From an uncultured Hyphomicrobiales bacterium (GTDB lineage: Bacteria > Pseudomonadota > Alphaproteobacteria > Rhizobiales > Beijerinckiaceae): DNA of 19,816 bases. How positions within the stretch are numbered: position 1 is the stretch's first letter; every line of letters starts with the position of its first letter. The translations under genes and the position numbers were made by a program. The stretch spans positions 1 through 19,816 of the forward strand of contig CAIXDD010000250.1 in the NCBI GenBank assembly GCA_903918155.1, given 5' to 3'. Below are positions 7,420 through 14,541 of the stretch, one piece after another. The notes under the pieces are model-generated. The model saw only the letters and a list, made by a program, of their open reading frames with translations. It was not told the DNA's origin and did not search any database.

Positions 7420-8175
7420 TCATGCGGCGCGCTCGCATTCATGCGCCCGCCTGTCGAAGGCCTCGACCATGCGCTGGGCGGCGAGAAGATTTTCGGGCGC
7501 GAGCGCCTGCGCCGTGTCGCCCCAGGCGATCTTCTCGCGCGCGAGCAGCAGCGTCTGCGGAAAGACGCGGCGCACGAGATCGAAATCATGGGAGACCACG
7601 ATCACCGTTCGGCCTTCCGCGCTCCAGCGCCCCACAAGCGCCAGCAATTCGGCGACCGTGCGCTGATCGACGGCGTTGAAGGGCTCGTCGAGAAGCACGA
7701 CGGGCGAATCCTGCAGGAGAAGGCGGGCGAAGAGCGCGCGCTGCATCTGCCCGCCCGACAGCGTGCCGATGGGCCGGTCCTCGAAGCCGGTGAGGCCCAC
7801 GGCGGCCACCGCCTCGCGCACGCGGGCGCGCTCGGCTTTCGACACGCCGCCCAGCCAGCCGATGCGCCGCCACAGGCCCATGGCCACGAGGTCGAACACG
7901 TCGATGGGGAAGGAGCGGTCCACATCCGCCGCCTGCGGCAGGAAGGCGATGTCGCGCGGCGCGCAGGCGAGCAGTTCGATCGCGCCCCCCGCCGGACGAA
8001 GGGCGCCGGTGAGGGCCTTCAGCAGCGTGGACTTGCCGCCTCCGTTCGGCCCGCAGACGGCGAGCAGGGCGCCTTGCGCCACGTCGCCGGACAGATGATG
8101 GACGGCGGGATGCCCGTCATAGGACAGGGTGAGGTCCTTCAGCCGCAGGGCGATCTTTCCGGTCGGGGCGCTCAT
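7420..8175 (-). CDS. Zinc ABC transporter ATP-binding protein (AztA/ZnuC family)
   Basis: A 251-residue ABC ATPase that powers metal import. Motifs in order are Walker A GPNGGGKST (42-50), Q-loop FLPQ (78-81), signature LSGGQMQR (139-146), Walker B VVLLDEPF (159-166) and the H-switch SHD with H196. Length and motif spacing are typical of ZnuC/AztA-type subunits. I chose the ATG at 8175 because it overlaps the stop of the His-rich gene as TGATG and removes ten unconserved residues of the longer reading to 8205. It is transcribed with the permease, binding protein, GTPase and WD40 genes. The glycine-rich Walker A (GGGKS rather than GAGKS) is common in this subfamily. Confidence 0.94.
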   Translation of the reverse strand: MSAPTGKIALRLKDLTLSYDGHPAVHHLSGDVAQGALLAVCGPNGGGKSTLLKALTGALRPAGGAIELLACAPRDIAFLPQAADVDRSFPIDVFDLVAMGLWRRIGWLGGVSKAERARVREAVAAVGLTGFEDRPIGTLSGGQMQRALFARLLLQDSPVVLLDEPFNAVDQRTVAELLALVGRWSAEGRTVIVVSHDFDLVRRVFPQTLLLAREKIAWGDTAQALAPENLLAAQRMVEAFDRRAHECERAA

Positions 8176-8507
8176 CACGTCAGCGCCCAGACGACGCCCA
8201 GCCATAGCAGCGCGCAGAGGGCGCCCGCCCCGGCGAGCCGCTGGCCGGCGGACATGCGCAGGAGCGACAGGGCGTTCTCCGGCGCCGGTGCCGGGCGCCA
8301 GGCCGGATCGCCAGCATGATCGGCAAGAACATGATCGACATGAACATGATCGGCATGAACATGACCGAAATGAACATGATCGAAATGAGCTTGGCCTTCG
8401 TGAAGATGCGCATGCGCGTGATCGTGCGCGCGCCGGTGGTCGTGCGCATGCGCGTGATCCTGCGCGTGATCGTGCGCGTGATCATGTTTGTGGTCGCCGG
8501 AGGCCAT
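8175..8507 (-). CDS. His-rich tail-anchored small protein, first gene of zinc operon
   Basis: A 110-residue protein in two parts. Residues 5-64 contain 23 histidines alternating mostly with D, A and V (HxH and DHxH patterns), a strong zinc-binding sequence. After a proline-rich linker (68-77), residues 91-109 form one hydrophobic segment (LAGAGALCALLWLGVVWAL), so the protein appears to be a C-terminally anchored membrane protein with no signal peptide. I do not recognise a named family. Position suggests zinc buffering or hand-over at the inner membrane near the ABC importer; this is inference. The ATG at 8507 has an excellent AGGAG ribosome binding site. The stop overlaps the ATPase start (TGATG), so expression is coupled. 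A Zur-like palindrome lies just upstream. Confidence 0.85.
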   Translation of the reverse strand: MASGDHKHDHAHDHAQDHAHAHDHRRAHDHAHAHLHEGQAHFDHVHFGHVHADHVHVDHVLADHAGDPAWRPAPAPENALSLLRMSAGQRLAGAGALCALLWLGVVWALT

Positions 8508-8517
8508 CGCCCGCTCC

Positions 8518-8540
8518 TGTGTAACAATATAACATGCGCA
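8518..8540 (-). promoter_or_regulatory. Putative Zur operator and overlapping promoter of the zinc operon
   Basis: On the minus strand this reads GCATGTTATATTGTTACAC. The left half ATGTTATA equals the half-site of the known Zur box (ATGTTATA-N-TATAACAT), and the right half is degenerate. It is a rare AT-rich patch in very GC-rich DNA and sits about 13 bases upstream of the His-rich gene start. TATATT inside it can serve as a -10 element, so a bound repressor would block the promoter. The leader would then be very short. No good -35 is visible because the upstream DNA is the rluD hairpin. Confidence 0.65.
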
Positions 8541-8548
8541 CAGGAGGC

Positions 8549-8570
8549 CCCGCCGCGCAAGCGCGGCGGG
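8549..8570 (-). terminator. Strong GC hairpin at the end of the pseudouridine synthase gene
   Basis: A perfect 10 bp inverted repeat, CCCGCCGCGC (8549-8558) and GCGCGGCGGG (8561-8570), begins three bases past the stop codon on the minus strand. No T-tract follows, so it may stabilise or weakly terminate the transcript rather than act as a classic intrinsic terminator. It separates this gene from the zinc operon promoter. Confidence 0.5.
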
Positions 8571-8572
8571 CG

Positions 8573-9694
8573 TCAGCCCCGCAGGGCGGCGAGCAGGGCC
8601 TGCATATCGGCGGGCGGTTCGCTCTCGAACTCCATCCATTCGCCGGTGACGGGGTGCTGGAACCCCAGCCGGGCCGCGTGGAGCGCCTGGCGGCCGAGCG
8701 CGGCGAGGGCCGCGCGGGCGTTTTCGGTCAGATGGGCGGATTTGGTGCGGAAGCCCGCCGCATAGAGCGGGTCGCCCAGCAGGGGATGGCCCGCATGGGC
8801 CATGTGGACGCGGATCTGGTGGGTGCGGCCCGTCTCCAGCCGGCAGGCGAGCAGGGCGGCGACGAGGGCGCCTTCGGCCCCGGCGAAGCGCTCCTCCACC
8901 TCCCAATGGGTCACGGCGTCGCGCCCGCGCTGGGCGTTCACCACGGCCTGTTTCTCGCGATGGCTGGGGTGGCGGCCGATGGGCGCGTCCACGGTCCCGC
9001 GCGCGCGCGTCGGCGCGCCCCAGACCACGGCGCGATATTCGCGCTCCAGCGGCAAGGTGAGGCCGTGGTCGGCGAAGAGGGCCGCCAGCCCCTGATGGGC
9101 GGCGTCGGTCTTGGCGACGACGAGCAGGCCCGTCGTGTCCTTGTCGATGCGGTGGACGATGCCCGGCCGTTTCACGCCCCCCACGCCCGACAGCGAATCC
9201 CCGCAATGGGCGATCAGCGCATTGACCAGCGTGCCGCTCTCATGGCCCGCCGCGGGATGGACCACGAGGCCGGCGGGCTTGTCGATGACGATCAGATGTT
9301 CGTCCTCATAGGCGACCGTCAGGGGAATGGCCTCGCCCAGCGGCTGCGCGGGCGCGGCTTCCGGCACGTCCACGCTCACGCGCTGGCCGGGCCGCACCTT
9401 CGTCTTGGGGTCGCGCGCGGGCGCGTCGTCGAGGCGCACGCGGCCGTCTTCGATCAGCCCTTGCAGGCGGGTGCGCGAGAGGGCCTCGCCGGCGGCCTCG
9501 GCGCAGGCGGCGAGAAAGCGGTCAAGGCGAAGGCCGGCGTCTGCCTCCTGCGCCTCGTAAAGCCGCACGCCCGCCGCCGCGGCGGCGCGGGGCGGCCGGG
9601 GCGGAGCCGGGGCTTGCGCCTCGGCCTCCTCCACGAATTCGTAATCGGCCTCGTCTGCGCCTCTTTGCTGGCGATCTTTCGCGCGTCTGTTCAT
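8573..9694 (-). CDS. RluC/RluD-type 23S rRNA pseudouridine synthase (RluA family)
   Basis: A 373-residue enzyme that isomerises specific uridines of large-subunit rRNA to pseudouridine. Residues 1 to about 45 are an acidic and proline/alanine-rich disordered leader. An S4 RNA-binding domain follows (GLRLDRFLA at 54-62 through RLQGLIEDGRVRLDD at 76-90). The catalytic domain contains HRIDKDTTGLL (181-191) with catalytic D184, LEREYRAVVWG, and LETGRTHQIRVHMAHAGHPLLGDPLYG-like motifs near the end. The S4 domain places it with RluC or RluD rather than RluA; which uridines it modifies cannot be read here. I chose the ATG at 9694, with GGGG a few bases upstream. The longer GTG start at 9748 would nearly reach the start of the divergent gene. 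Confidence 0.94.
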   Translation of the reverse strand: MNRRAKDRQQRGADEADYEFVEEAEAQAPAPPRPPRAAAAAGVRLYEAQEADAGLRLDRFLAACAEAAGEALSRTRLQGLIEDGRVRLDDAPARDPKTKVRPGQRVSVDVPEAAPAQPLGEAIPLTVAYEDEHLIVIDKPAGLVVHPAAGHESGTLVNALIAHCGDSLSGVGGVKRPGIVHRIDKDTTGLLVVAKTDAAHQGLAALFADHGLTLPLEREYRAVVWGAPTRARGTVDAPIGRHPSHREKQAVVNAQRGRDAVTHWEVEERFAGAEGALVAALLACRLETGRTHQIRVHMAHAGHPLLGDPLYAAGFRTKSAHLTENARAALAALGRQALHAARLGFQHPVTGEWMEFESEPPADMQALLAALRG

Positions 9695-9756
9695 CTGCGC
9701 CCCATAGCATGTTTCGCCGCGTTTGCGCGCGCGCTCGCGCCGTGTCACGAGGCGGG

Positions 9757-10983
9757 ATGACCCAGACGCCCCCGCAAGACCCCGCCCGCCCTTTCGCCGC
9801 CGTCGTGGGCGGCGGCCCCGCCGGCCTCATAGCCGCGCAGCATCTGGTGCAGGCGGGCGCGCGGGTCGTCGTCTTCGACCGCATGCCCTCGCTCGCCCGC
9901 AAATTCCTGCTGGCGGGACGCGGCGGCCTCAATCTCACCCATTCCGAGCCCATCGAGACCTTTCTCGCCCATTACGGCGAACAGGCCGGCCCTTTGGCGG
10001 GCGCGATCGGGGCCTTCACGCCGCAGGACCTGCGCGCCTGGAGCGCGGAGCTGGGCGAGGAGACCTTCGTGGGCACGAGCGGGCGCGTGTTTCCCGCAAG
10101 CTTCAAGGCCTCGCCGCTGTTGCGCGCCTGGCTGCGCCGGCTCGACGCGCTGGGAGTCACGGTGCGCCTGCGCTGCGCGCTGCGCGACGTGACGCCCGGC
10201 GCGCTGGTCATCGAGACCGCGCAAGGGGAGAGCGAGCGCGTGGCGTGCGATGTCGTCGTCCTCGCGCTGGGCGGGGCGTCCTGGCCGCGGCTGGGCGCGG
10301 ACGGGGGATGGACGCAGACGCTGGGCGACAAGGGAATCGCGATCACCCCGCTGGCGCCGGCCAATAGCGGCGCGCTCATCGCATGGTCGCAGCCGATGCT
10401 GCGGTTCGCCGGCGCGCCGTTGAAGAACGTGACGCTGCGCGCAGGCGCGCGCAGCGCGCGGGGCGAATGCGTGATCGCGCGCGGCGGTCTCGAAGGGGGC
10501 GCGGTCTACGCCGTGTCGCGCAGCCTGCGCGAGGAGATCGCCGCGCAGGGACGCGCGCGGCTGCGCATCGACCTGCGGCCCGACGTGAGCGAGGCGGCGC
10601 TTGCGCTGCGCATCGAATCCGCGCGCGCGGGCGAGTCGCTGGCCAATCTGCTGCGCAAGGCCTGCGGCCTGTCGCCCGCCGCCGCCGCGCTCGCGCGCGA
10701 AGCCGGCCCGCTCCCGCGCGAGCCCGAAGCCCTCGCGCGCCGCGTGAAAGACGCGACGCTGGACGTGGGCGCCATGGCCGGGCTCGCGCGCGCCATTTCC
10801 AGCGCGGGCGGGATCGCATGGGAGGAGATCGGGCCGGATTTCCAGCTCGCGAAACTCAGCGGCGTTTTCGTCGCCGGCGAAATGATCGATTGGGAAGCGC
10901 CCACGGGCGGCTATCTGATGCAGGCGTGCCTGGCCACCGGGGCGGCGGCGGGGCGCGGGGCGGCGCGGTTCCTCAAGCTGTAG
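9757..10983 (+). CDS. TIGR03862/HI0933-like FAD-dependent flavoprotein
   Basis: A 408-residue flavoprotein of the HI0933/BaiN superfamily, best fitting the TIGR03862 subgroup. The FAD-binding dinucleotide motif VVGGGPAGLIAA is at 16-27, followed by the subgroup motif RKFLLAGRGGLNLTHSEP (48-65). Other landmarks are SGRVFPASFKASPLLRAWL, ALGGASWPRLGADG and the C-terminal FAD contact GVFVAGEMIDWEAPTGGYLMQACLATG. The reaction is not known for this subgroup. The ATG at 9757 is supported by GAGG close upstream and by the start of the FAD fold; the alternative ATG at 9709 adds an arginine-rich stretch unlike the family. It diverges from the pseudouridine synthase gene with 62 bases between them. Its last 11 bases overlap the broken ORF on the other strand. 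Confidence 0.9.
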   Translation: MTQTPPQDPARPFAAVVGGGPAGLIAAQHLVQAGARVVVFDRMPSLARKFLLAGRGGLNLTHSEPIETFLAHYGEQAGPLAGAIGAFTPQDLRAWSAELGEETFVGTSGRVFPASFKASPLLRAWLRRLDALGVTVRLRCALRDVTPGALVIETAQGESERVACDVVVLALGGASWPRLGADGGWTQTLGDKGIAITPLAPANSGALIAWSQPMLRFAGAPLKNVTLRAGARSARGECVIARGGLEGGAVYAVSRSLREEIAAQGRARLRIDLRPDVSEAALALRIESARAGESLANLLRKACGLSPAAAALAREAGPLPREPEALARRVKDATLDVGAMAGLARAISSAGGIAWEEIGPDFQLAKLSGVFVAGEMIDWEAPTGGYLMQACLATGAAAGRGAARFLKL

Positions 10984-11337
10984 CGACGAGGAGCAATCCC
11001 TCGCCGCGCGCCTTGCAGAAGGCGCGATGATCCCGGCAGGCGAGGGCGAAAGCCGCCTCCAGCCGCGTGCGGTCGCGCCCGCAGGCGAGGATCGCATCCT
11101 GCGCGCTCGTCAGCGCCTGCGCGAAAAACAGGTCGCAGGCGGGATCGAAGACGACGCCCGCGGGCGCGGGCCCGCCGATGCTTTGCGCGCGCGTCCCTCC
11201 AGCCTATGGCTGACGCCGGCGCCGAGAACCGCAAGCCAGCCCTCCACGTCGCGCCAGCGCGGCGCCTCGCCCGAGCCCGCGCCGGCGAGCGGGGCGGACG
11301 CAAGCAGGGGAAGTTTATCCAGCGGGATCATAGCCAT
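10973..11337 (-). pseudogene. Small protein gene broken by a CG dinucleotide slip
   Basis: The minus strand from 11337 reads MAMIPLDKLPLLASAPLAGA and continues plausibly to a GVSHRLEG stretch, then runs into arginine-rich noise and a stop near 11110. A second frame picks up at SIGGPAPAGVVFDPACDLFF and runs to a stop at 10973 through LEAAFALACRDHRAFCKARG. The two join cleanly if one CG is removed from the run GCGCGCGCG at 11185-11193. The restored product would be about 120 residues, with cysteines and a helical C-terminal half. I recognise no family. It could be a true pseudogene, a sequencing slip or a slippage-controlled gene. No strong ribosome binding site is visible. Confidence 0.55.
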
Positions 11338-11411
11338 GCCGCGCAAGGATAGCGCCGGCCCGCGCCATGGTGAAGGCCACGCACAAGCGCGCTCGCGCCG
11401 ACCTTGCGAGC

Positions 11412-11443
11412 GGGCTTGCGCAGGCTTGCGCGCAGGCTTGCGG
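11412..11443. repeat. Three CAGGCTTGCG-type tandem units upstream of the aldolase gene
   Basis: Units GGGCTTGCG (11412), CAGGCTTGCGCG (11421) and CAGGCTTGCGG (11433) lie in the 221-base gap between the broken ORF and the aldolase gene. The aldolase promoter should be in this gap, but I see no clear -35/-10 pair. Confidence 0.55.
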
Positions 11444-11558
11444 CGACGCGCGTTCGTGGCGCGCGCACGCGCGAAAGTCTCATCGGCCAGCGTCCGGCGC
11501 GCCCCCTTTCGCGCCGGCGTAAACGTGGTAGGAAGCGACGACAACATCGGGAGGATTC

Positions 11559-12326
11559 ATGTCGGACCTTAGCCAGATCAAGGATGATCTCGTCAGCGCC
11601 AACCGCATCCTGGCTTATCACCATGTGGTGGATTCCTTCGGCCATGTGTCGATCCGCCACCCGGACAATCCCAATCATTTCCTCCTGTCGCGCGCGCGCG
11701 CTCCCAATTGCGTGGAGATCGGCGACATCATGGAGTTCAAGCACGACGGAACGATCGTCGGCCATGAGCCCGGCAAGCCCTATTCGGAGCGCTTCATCCA
11801 TGGCGCGGTCTATGAGGCGCGGCCGGACGTGATGGCGGTGGTGCACAACCACAGCCCCAATGTCGTGCCCTTCACCGTGCAGTCGAAGAAGAAGATGCGC
11901 CCCATCATGCATATGTGCGCGCCCATCGGCACGGACATTCCCACCTGGGACATTTCGCACAAGTTCGGCGCGACCAATCTGCTCGTCACCTCCATCGAGA
12001 TGGGCCGCGACCTCGCCGCGACGCTGGGTCCGCGCACCGTCGCGCTGATGCGCGGCCATGGCTCGGTGGTGGCCGGCAAGTCGCTGCGCGACGTGGTGTT
12101 CACCTCCATCTATATGGAGATCAACGCCGACATGCTCATCAAGGCCTATCAGCTGGGCGAGGGCGAGGTGGTGTCGATGAGCGACGAGGAAGTCGCCAAG
12201 AACGCCGGCGGCCGCGCGGGCTTCACCTATGAGCGCGGCTGGGAGAATTGGTGCCGCCTCGTCGACCGTCCCTATTATCCGATGGACTGGAACATGGGGC
12301 CGGGCTTCTCCAAGACCGACAAGTAA
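11559..12326 (+). CDS. Class II aldolase/adducin family protein
   Basis: A 255-residue cytosolic protein of the class II aldolase/adducin family. The zinc site typical of this fold is visible: E77 (PYSERFIHG), H96 and H98 (VVHNHS) and H167 (RGHGSVV). Members either split or form C-C bonds of sugar phosphates or act as decarboxylases and dehydratases on small hydroxy acids. Next to cupins and an amidohydrolase-fold enzyme, a lyase or decarboxylase role in degradation of an organic acid is more likely than sugar metabolism (inference). The ATG at 11559 has GGGAGG as ribosome binding site. It is the first gene of the accessory catabolic cluster and is followed by two solute-binding proteins on the same strand. 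Family certain, substrate unknown. Confidence 0.92.
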   Translation: MSDLSQIKDDLVSANRILAYHHVVDSFGHVSIRHPDNPNHFLLSRARAPNCVEIGDIMEFKHDGTIVGHEPGKPYSERFIHGAVYEARPDVMAVVHNHSPNVVPFTVQSKKKMRPIMHMCAPIGTDIPTWDISHKFGATNLLVTSIEMGRDLAATLGPRTVALMRGHGSVVAGKSLRDVVFTSIYMEINADMLIKAYQLGEGEVVSMSDEEVAKNAGGRAGFTYERGWENWCRLVDRPYYPMDWNMGPGFSKTDK

Positions 12327-12346
12327 GCGCATCGGCGTTCTCGCGC

Positions 12347-12369
12347 GAGGCGGCCCGCATGGCCGCCTC
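12347..12369 (+). other. Intergenic hairpin between aldolase and Bug gene
   Basis: A perfect 9 bp inverted repeat, GAGGCGGCC (12347-12355) and GGCCGCCTC (12361-12369), with a five-base loop and no T-tract. It is better read as an mRNA-stabilising or partial-termination element within the operon than as a full terminator. Confidence 0.55.
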
Positions 12370-12389
12370 CATCACATGAGGGATGGGTC

Positions 12390-13382
12390 ATGACGACATG
12401 GAAGCTGATGGGTCTGGGTCTCGCCGCCGCGCTGGGCCTTGGCGCGGGCGTCGCGCAGGCGCAGGGCAATTTTCCCAACAAGCCGGTGAAGCTGATCTCC
12501 GATTCCGCGGCGGGCAGCTCCAACGACGTGACGATCCGCGTGCTGGCGGAGCATTTCGGCCAATTGTGGGGCCAGCAGGTGCAGGTCCTCAACCATCCCG
12601 GCGCCGGCGGCGGCATTTCCGCGCGCGTGGCCTCGCAGGCCGAACCTGACGGCTATACGTTCTACGTGCCGGCCTCCTCCACCTTCCTCGCCATCAAGGG
12701 CGCGCCGGGCGTGTCGCCCAACCTGCCCATCGAATTGCCGAAGGATTTCGTGCCCGTCGGGCTTTTGATGACGCAGCCGATGTTCATCGGCGTGTCGAAG
12801 ACGCTCAATGTGAAGACCGTGCCGGAGCTGATCGAACTCGCCAAGAAGCGCCCCGGCGACATTTCCTTCGCCGCCACGGGCCGCGGCCGCGTGACCCATC
12901 TGACGATGGAATTGTTCCAGCAGATGGCCGGCGTGAAGCTGACTTTCGTGCCTTATACGGGCGGGCCCGCCGCTGCGATGAACGACGTCACCTCCGGGCG
13001 CGTGGGCATCGTGCTCGACGGCTTTCCCGGCGTGGGCGGCGCGATCGAGGGCGGCCTCATTCACGGGCTCGCCCATTCGGGCGACAAGCGCCTGACGGGG
13101 TTCGAATCCATGCCGACGGTGGCCGAGACGCTGCCGGGCTTCCGCTCCGGCGGCTGGAACGCGGTGCTCGCGCCGCTGGGCACGCCGCAGGAGATCGTGC
13201 GCAAGGTCAGCGCGGATCTCATGACCGTGCAGAAGCGCCCCGCGATGCAGGAGCGCTATCGCCAGCTCGGCTCCTTCGTGGGTCTGCTGGGCCCCGAGGA
13301 GCTGATCGAATTCGCGCGCGCCGAACAGGCGATGTGGCGGCCGATCCTGCAAAAGCTGGCCGACGAAGTCGAACAGAAGTGA
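12390..13382 (+). CDS. Bug-family (TctC-like) periplasmic solute-binding protein
   Basis: A 330-residue extracytoplasmic receptor of the Bug/tripartite tricarboxylate family, which binds small organic acids. Residues 1-24 are a signal peptide with an AQA cleavage site. The mature protein starts with FPNKPVKLISDSAAGSSND, the family's first strand and phosphate-like loop, and contains NHPGAGGGISARVASQAEPDGYTF (69-92), another Bug signature, then VPYTGGPAAAMNDVTSGRV. No tctA/tctB membrane subunits are in the window, so it may be an orphan receptor, as is common in this family. The ATG at 12390 has GAGGG upstream. It lies between the aldolase gene and a second binding-protein gene, with hairpins on both sides. 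The ligand is unknown, but the cluster suggests an aromatic or hydroxy acid. Confidence 0.92.
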   Translation: MTTWKLMGLGLAAALGLGAGVAQAQGNFPNKPVKLISDSAAGSSNDVTIRVLAEHFGQLWGQQVQVLNHPGAGGGISARVASQAEPDGYTFYVPASSTFLAIKGAPGVSPNLPIELPKDFVPVGLLMTQPMFIGVSKTLNVKTVPELIELAKKRPGDISFAATGRGRVTHLTMELFQQMAGVKLTFVPYTGGPAAAMNDVTSGRVGIVLDGFPGVGGAIEGGLIHGLAHSGDKRLTGFESMPTVAETLPGFRSGGWNAVLAPLGTPQEIVRKVSADLMTVQKRPAMQERYRQLGSFVGLLGPEELIEFARAEQAMWRPILQKLADEVEQK

Positions 13383-13386
13383 TCGC

Positions 13387-13409
13387 AGGCCGCGCCAAGG
13401 GCGCGGCCT
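13387..13409 (+). terminator. Intrinsic terminator or attenuator after Bug gene
   Basis: A perfect 10 bp stem, AGGCCGCGCC (13387-13396) and GGCGCGGCCT (13400-13409), with a three-base loop, followed by TTTCCATTT. It lies between two co-directional binding-protein genes, so read-through could set their relative expression. Confidence 0.7.
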
Positions 13410-13437
13410 TTCCATTTCGACGCACAGGAGCAGGTCC

Positions 13438-14469
13438 ATGTTGAAACGTCACGCGCTCGGCGCCGCCTGCGCCGCTTTTGCGCTCGCCGCTTTCGCGGGC
13501 GGCGCGCGCGCCGAAAAAGTCTCCGTCGCCATCGTGAACGCGGTGAGCGACGTCGGCTTTTTCATCGCCGACGCCAAGGGCTATTTCAAAGCCGAGGGGA
13601 TCGAGCCGGATTTCGTGACTTTCGACACGGGCGCCAAAATGGTCGCGCCGCTGGGCGCGGGCCAGCTCGACGTGGGCGGGGGCGCGCCGTCGGCGGGCCT
13701 CTACAACGCCATCGAGCGCGGCATCAAGATCCGCATCGTCGCCGACAAGGCGCATAACAGGCAGGGCGCGCCCTTCCAGTTCTTTCTCGTCAGCAAGCCG
13801 CTGTGGGACAAGGGCGAGGTGAAGAGCCTGAAGGACCTCAAGGGCCGCAAGGTCGCCATCAGCGGGCAGGGCGGGGGCGACGCCTCCGTGCTCAACGAGG
13901 CGATGAAAAGCGTCGGCCTGACCTATGACGACGTCGAGAAGGTCTATCTCGGCTTTCCCCAACATGCGGCGGCCTTGCAGAACGGCGCGGTGGCCGGCTC
14001 GGTGACCACCGAGCCTTCCGTATCGAACATCGTGAAGCTGGGCGCGGCCCATGTCCTGATGGGCAACGACACGTTCTATCCCAACCACCAGACCGCCGTG
14101 ATCCTGTTCAGCGAGGATTTCGCGACGAAGAAGCGCGCGACCGCGCAGAAATTCATGCGCGCTTATGTGAAGGCCACGCGCGATTTCAACGATGCGGTCG
14201 CAGACGGCAAGCTCTCCGGCCCCGGCGGCGAGGAGATCGTGCAGATCCTCGCGAAATATTCCAATGTGAAGGATCCCGCCGTCCTGCGCGCGCTCACCGT
14301 GCATGGCGCCCATCCCGACGGGGCGATGAACGTCGACAGCCTGAAGAAGGACCTCGTCTTCTTCAAGGAGCAGGGCGACGTGAAGGGGAGCGTGCAGGTC
14401 GAGCAGGTGATCGACCTGAGCTTCATCGAGGCGACGCTGAAAGAGCTTGGCCCCTATAGAAGGAAGTGA
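13438..14469 (+). CDS. NMT1/SsuA-like ABC transporter substrate-binding protein
   Basis: A 343-residue periplasmic binding protein of the NMT1/SsuA/TauA group (type 2 fold), which serves importers of sulfonates, aromatic acids, pyrimidine precursors and similar compounds. Residues 1-25 form a signal peptide ending in GARA. Family features include DVGFFIADAKGYFKAEGIEP (about 38-57), a GAGQLDVGGGAPSAGLYNA segment that forms the ligand cleft, and LKGRKVAISGQGGGDASVLNE. The cognate ATPase and permease are not in the window. The ATG at 13438 has AGGAG upstream. A strong terminator follows the gene. The ligand cannot be inferred from the sequence alone; clustering suggests it is the substrate of the nearby cupins or amidohydrolase. 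Confidence 0.9.
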   Translation: MLKRHALGAACAAFALAAFAGGARAEKVSVAIVNAVSDVGFFIADAKGYFKAEGIEPDFVTFDTGAKMVAPLGAGQLDVGGGAPSAGLYNAIERGIKIRIVADKAHNRQGAPFQFFLVSKPLWDKGEVKSLKDLKGRKVAISGQGGGDASVLNEAMKSVGLTYDDVEKVYLGFPQHAAALQNGAVAGSVTTEPSVSNIVKLGAAHVLMGNDTFYPNHQTAVILFSEDFATKKRATAQKFMRAYVKATRDFNDAVADGKLSGPGGEEIVQILAKYSNVKDPAVLRALTVHGAHPDGAMNVDSLKKDLVFFKEQGDVKGSVQVEQVIDLSFIEATLKELGPYRRK

Positions 14470-14490
14470 CGCCGCGCGCTCGCGCCGCAT

Positions 14491-14519
14491 AAAAAAGCCG
14501 GGCGCGAGCCCGGCTTTTT
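14491..14519. terminator. Bidirectional intrinsic terminator between convergent genes
   Basis: A 12 bp stem made of AAAAAGCCGGGC and GCCCGGCTTTTT closes on a GCGA tetraloop. The A-run on one side and T-run on the other give a U-tract in both directions, so it ends both the binding-protein gene (plus) and the amidohydrolase gene (minus). Confidence 0.93.
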
Positions 14520-14541
14520 CAATGGCGGTCCGTTCAGGCGC

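Noticed and set aside
6442..8319. 625-codon open frame on the plus strand opposite the ABC permease and ATPase genes
   Set aside because: Highly charged, repetitive translation (R, A, Q, E, G, H) with no motif, fully antisense to canonical ABC genes.
8305..8500. Repeats of ACATGATCG-like units that might suggest a CRISPR-like or regulatory array
   Set aside because: The periodicity comes from alternating His codons of the His-rich protein on the minus strand; unit spacing is irregular and there are no spacers.
11110..11547. 145-codon minus-strand ORF starting at 11547 as an intact gene
   Set aside because: Its first 70 codons are arginine/alanine-rich without features, and its last 30 codons are the out-of-frame tail of the broken gene; only the stretch after 11337 looks coding.
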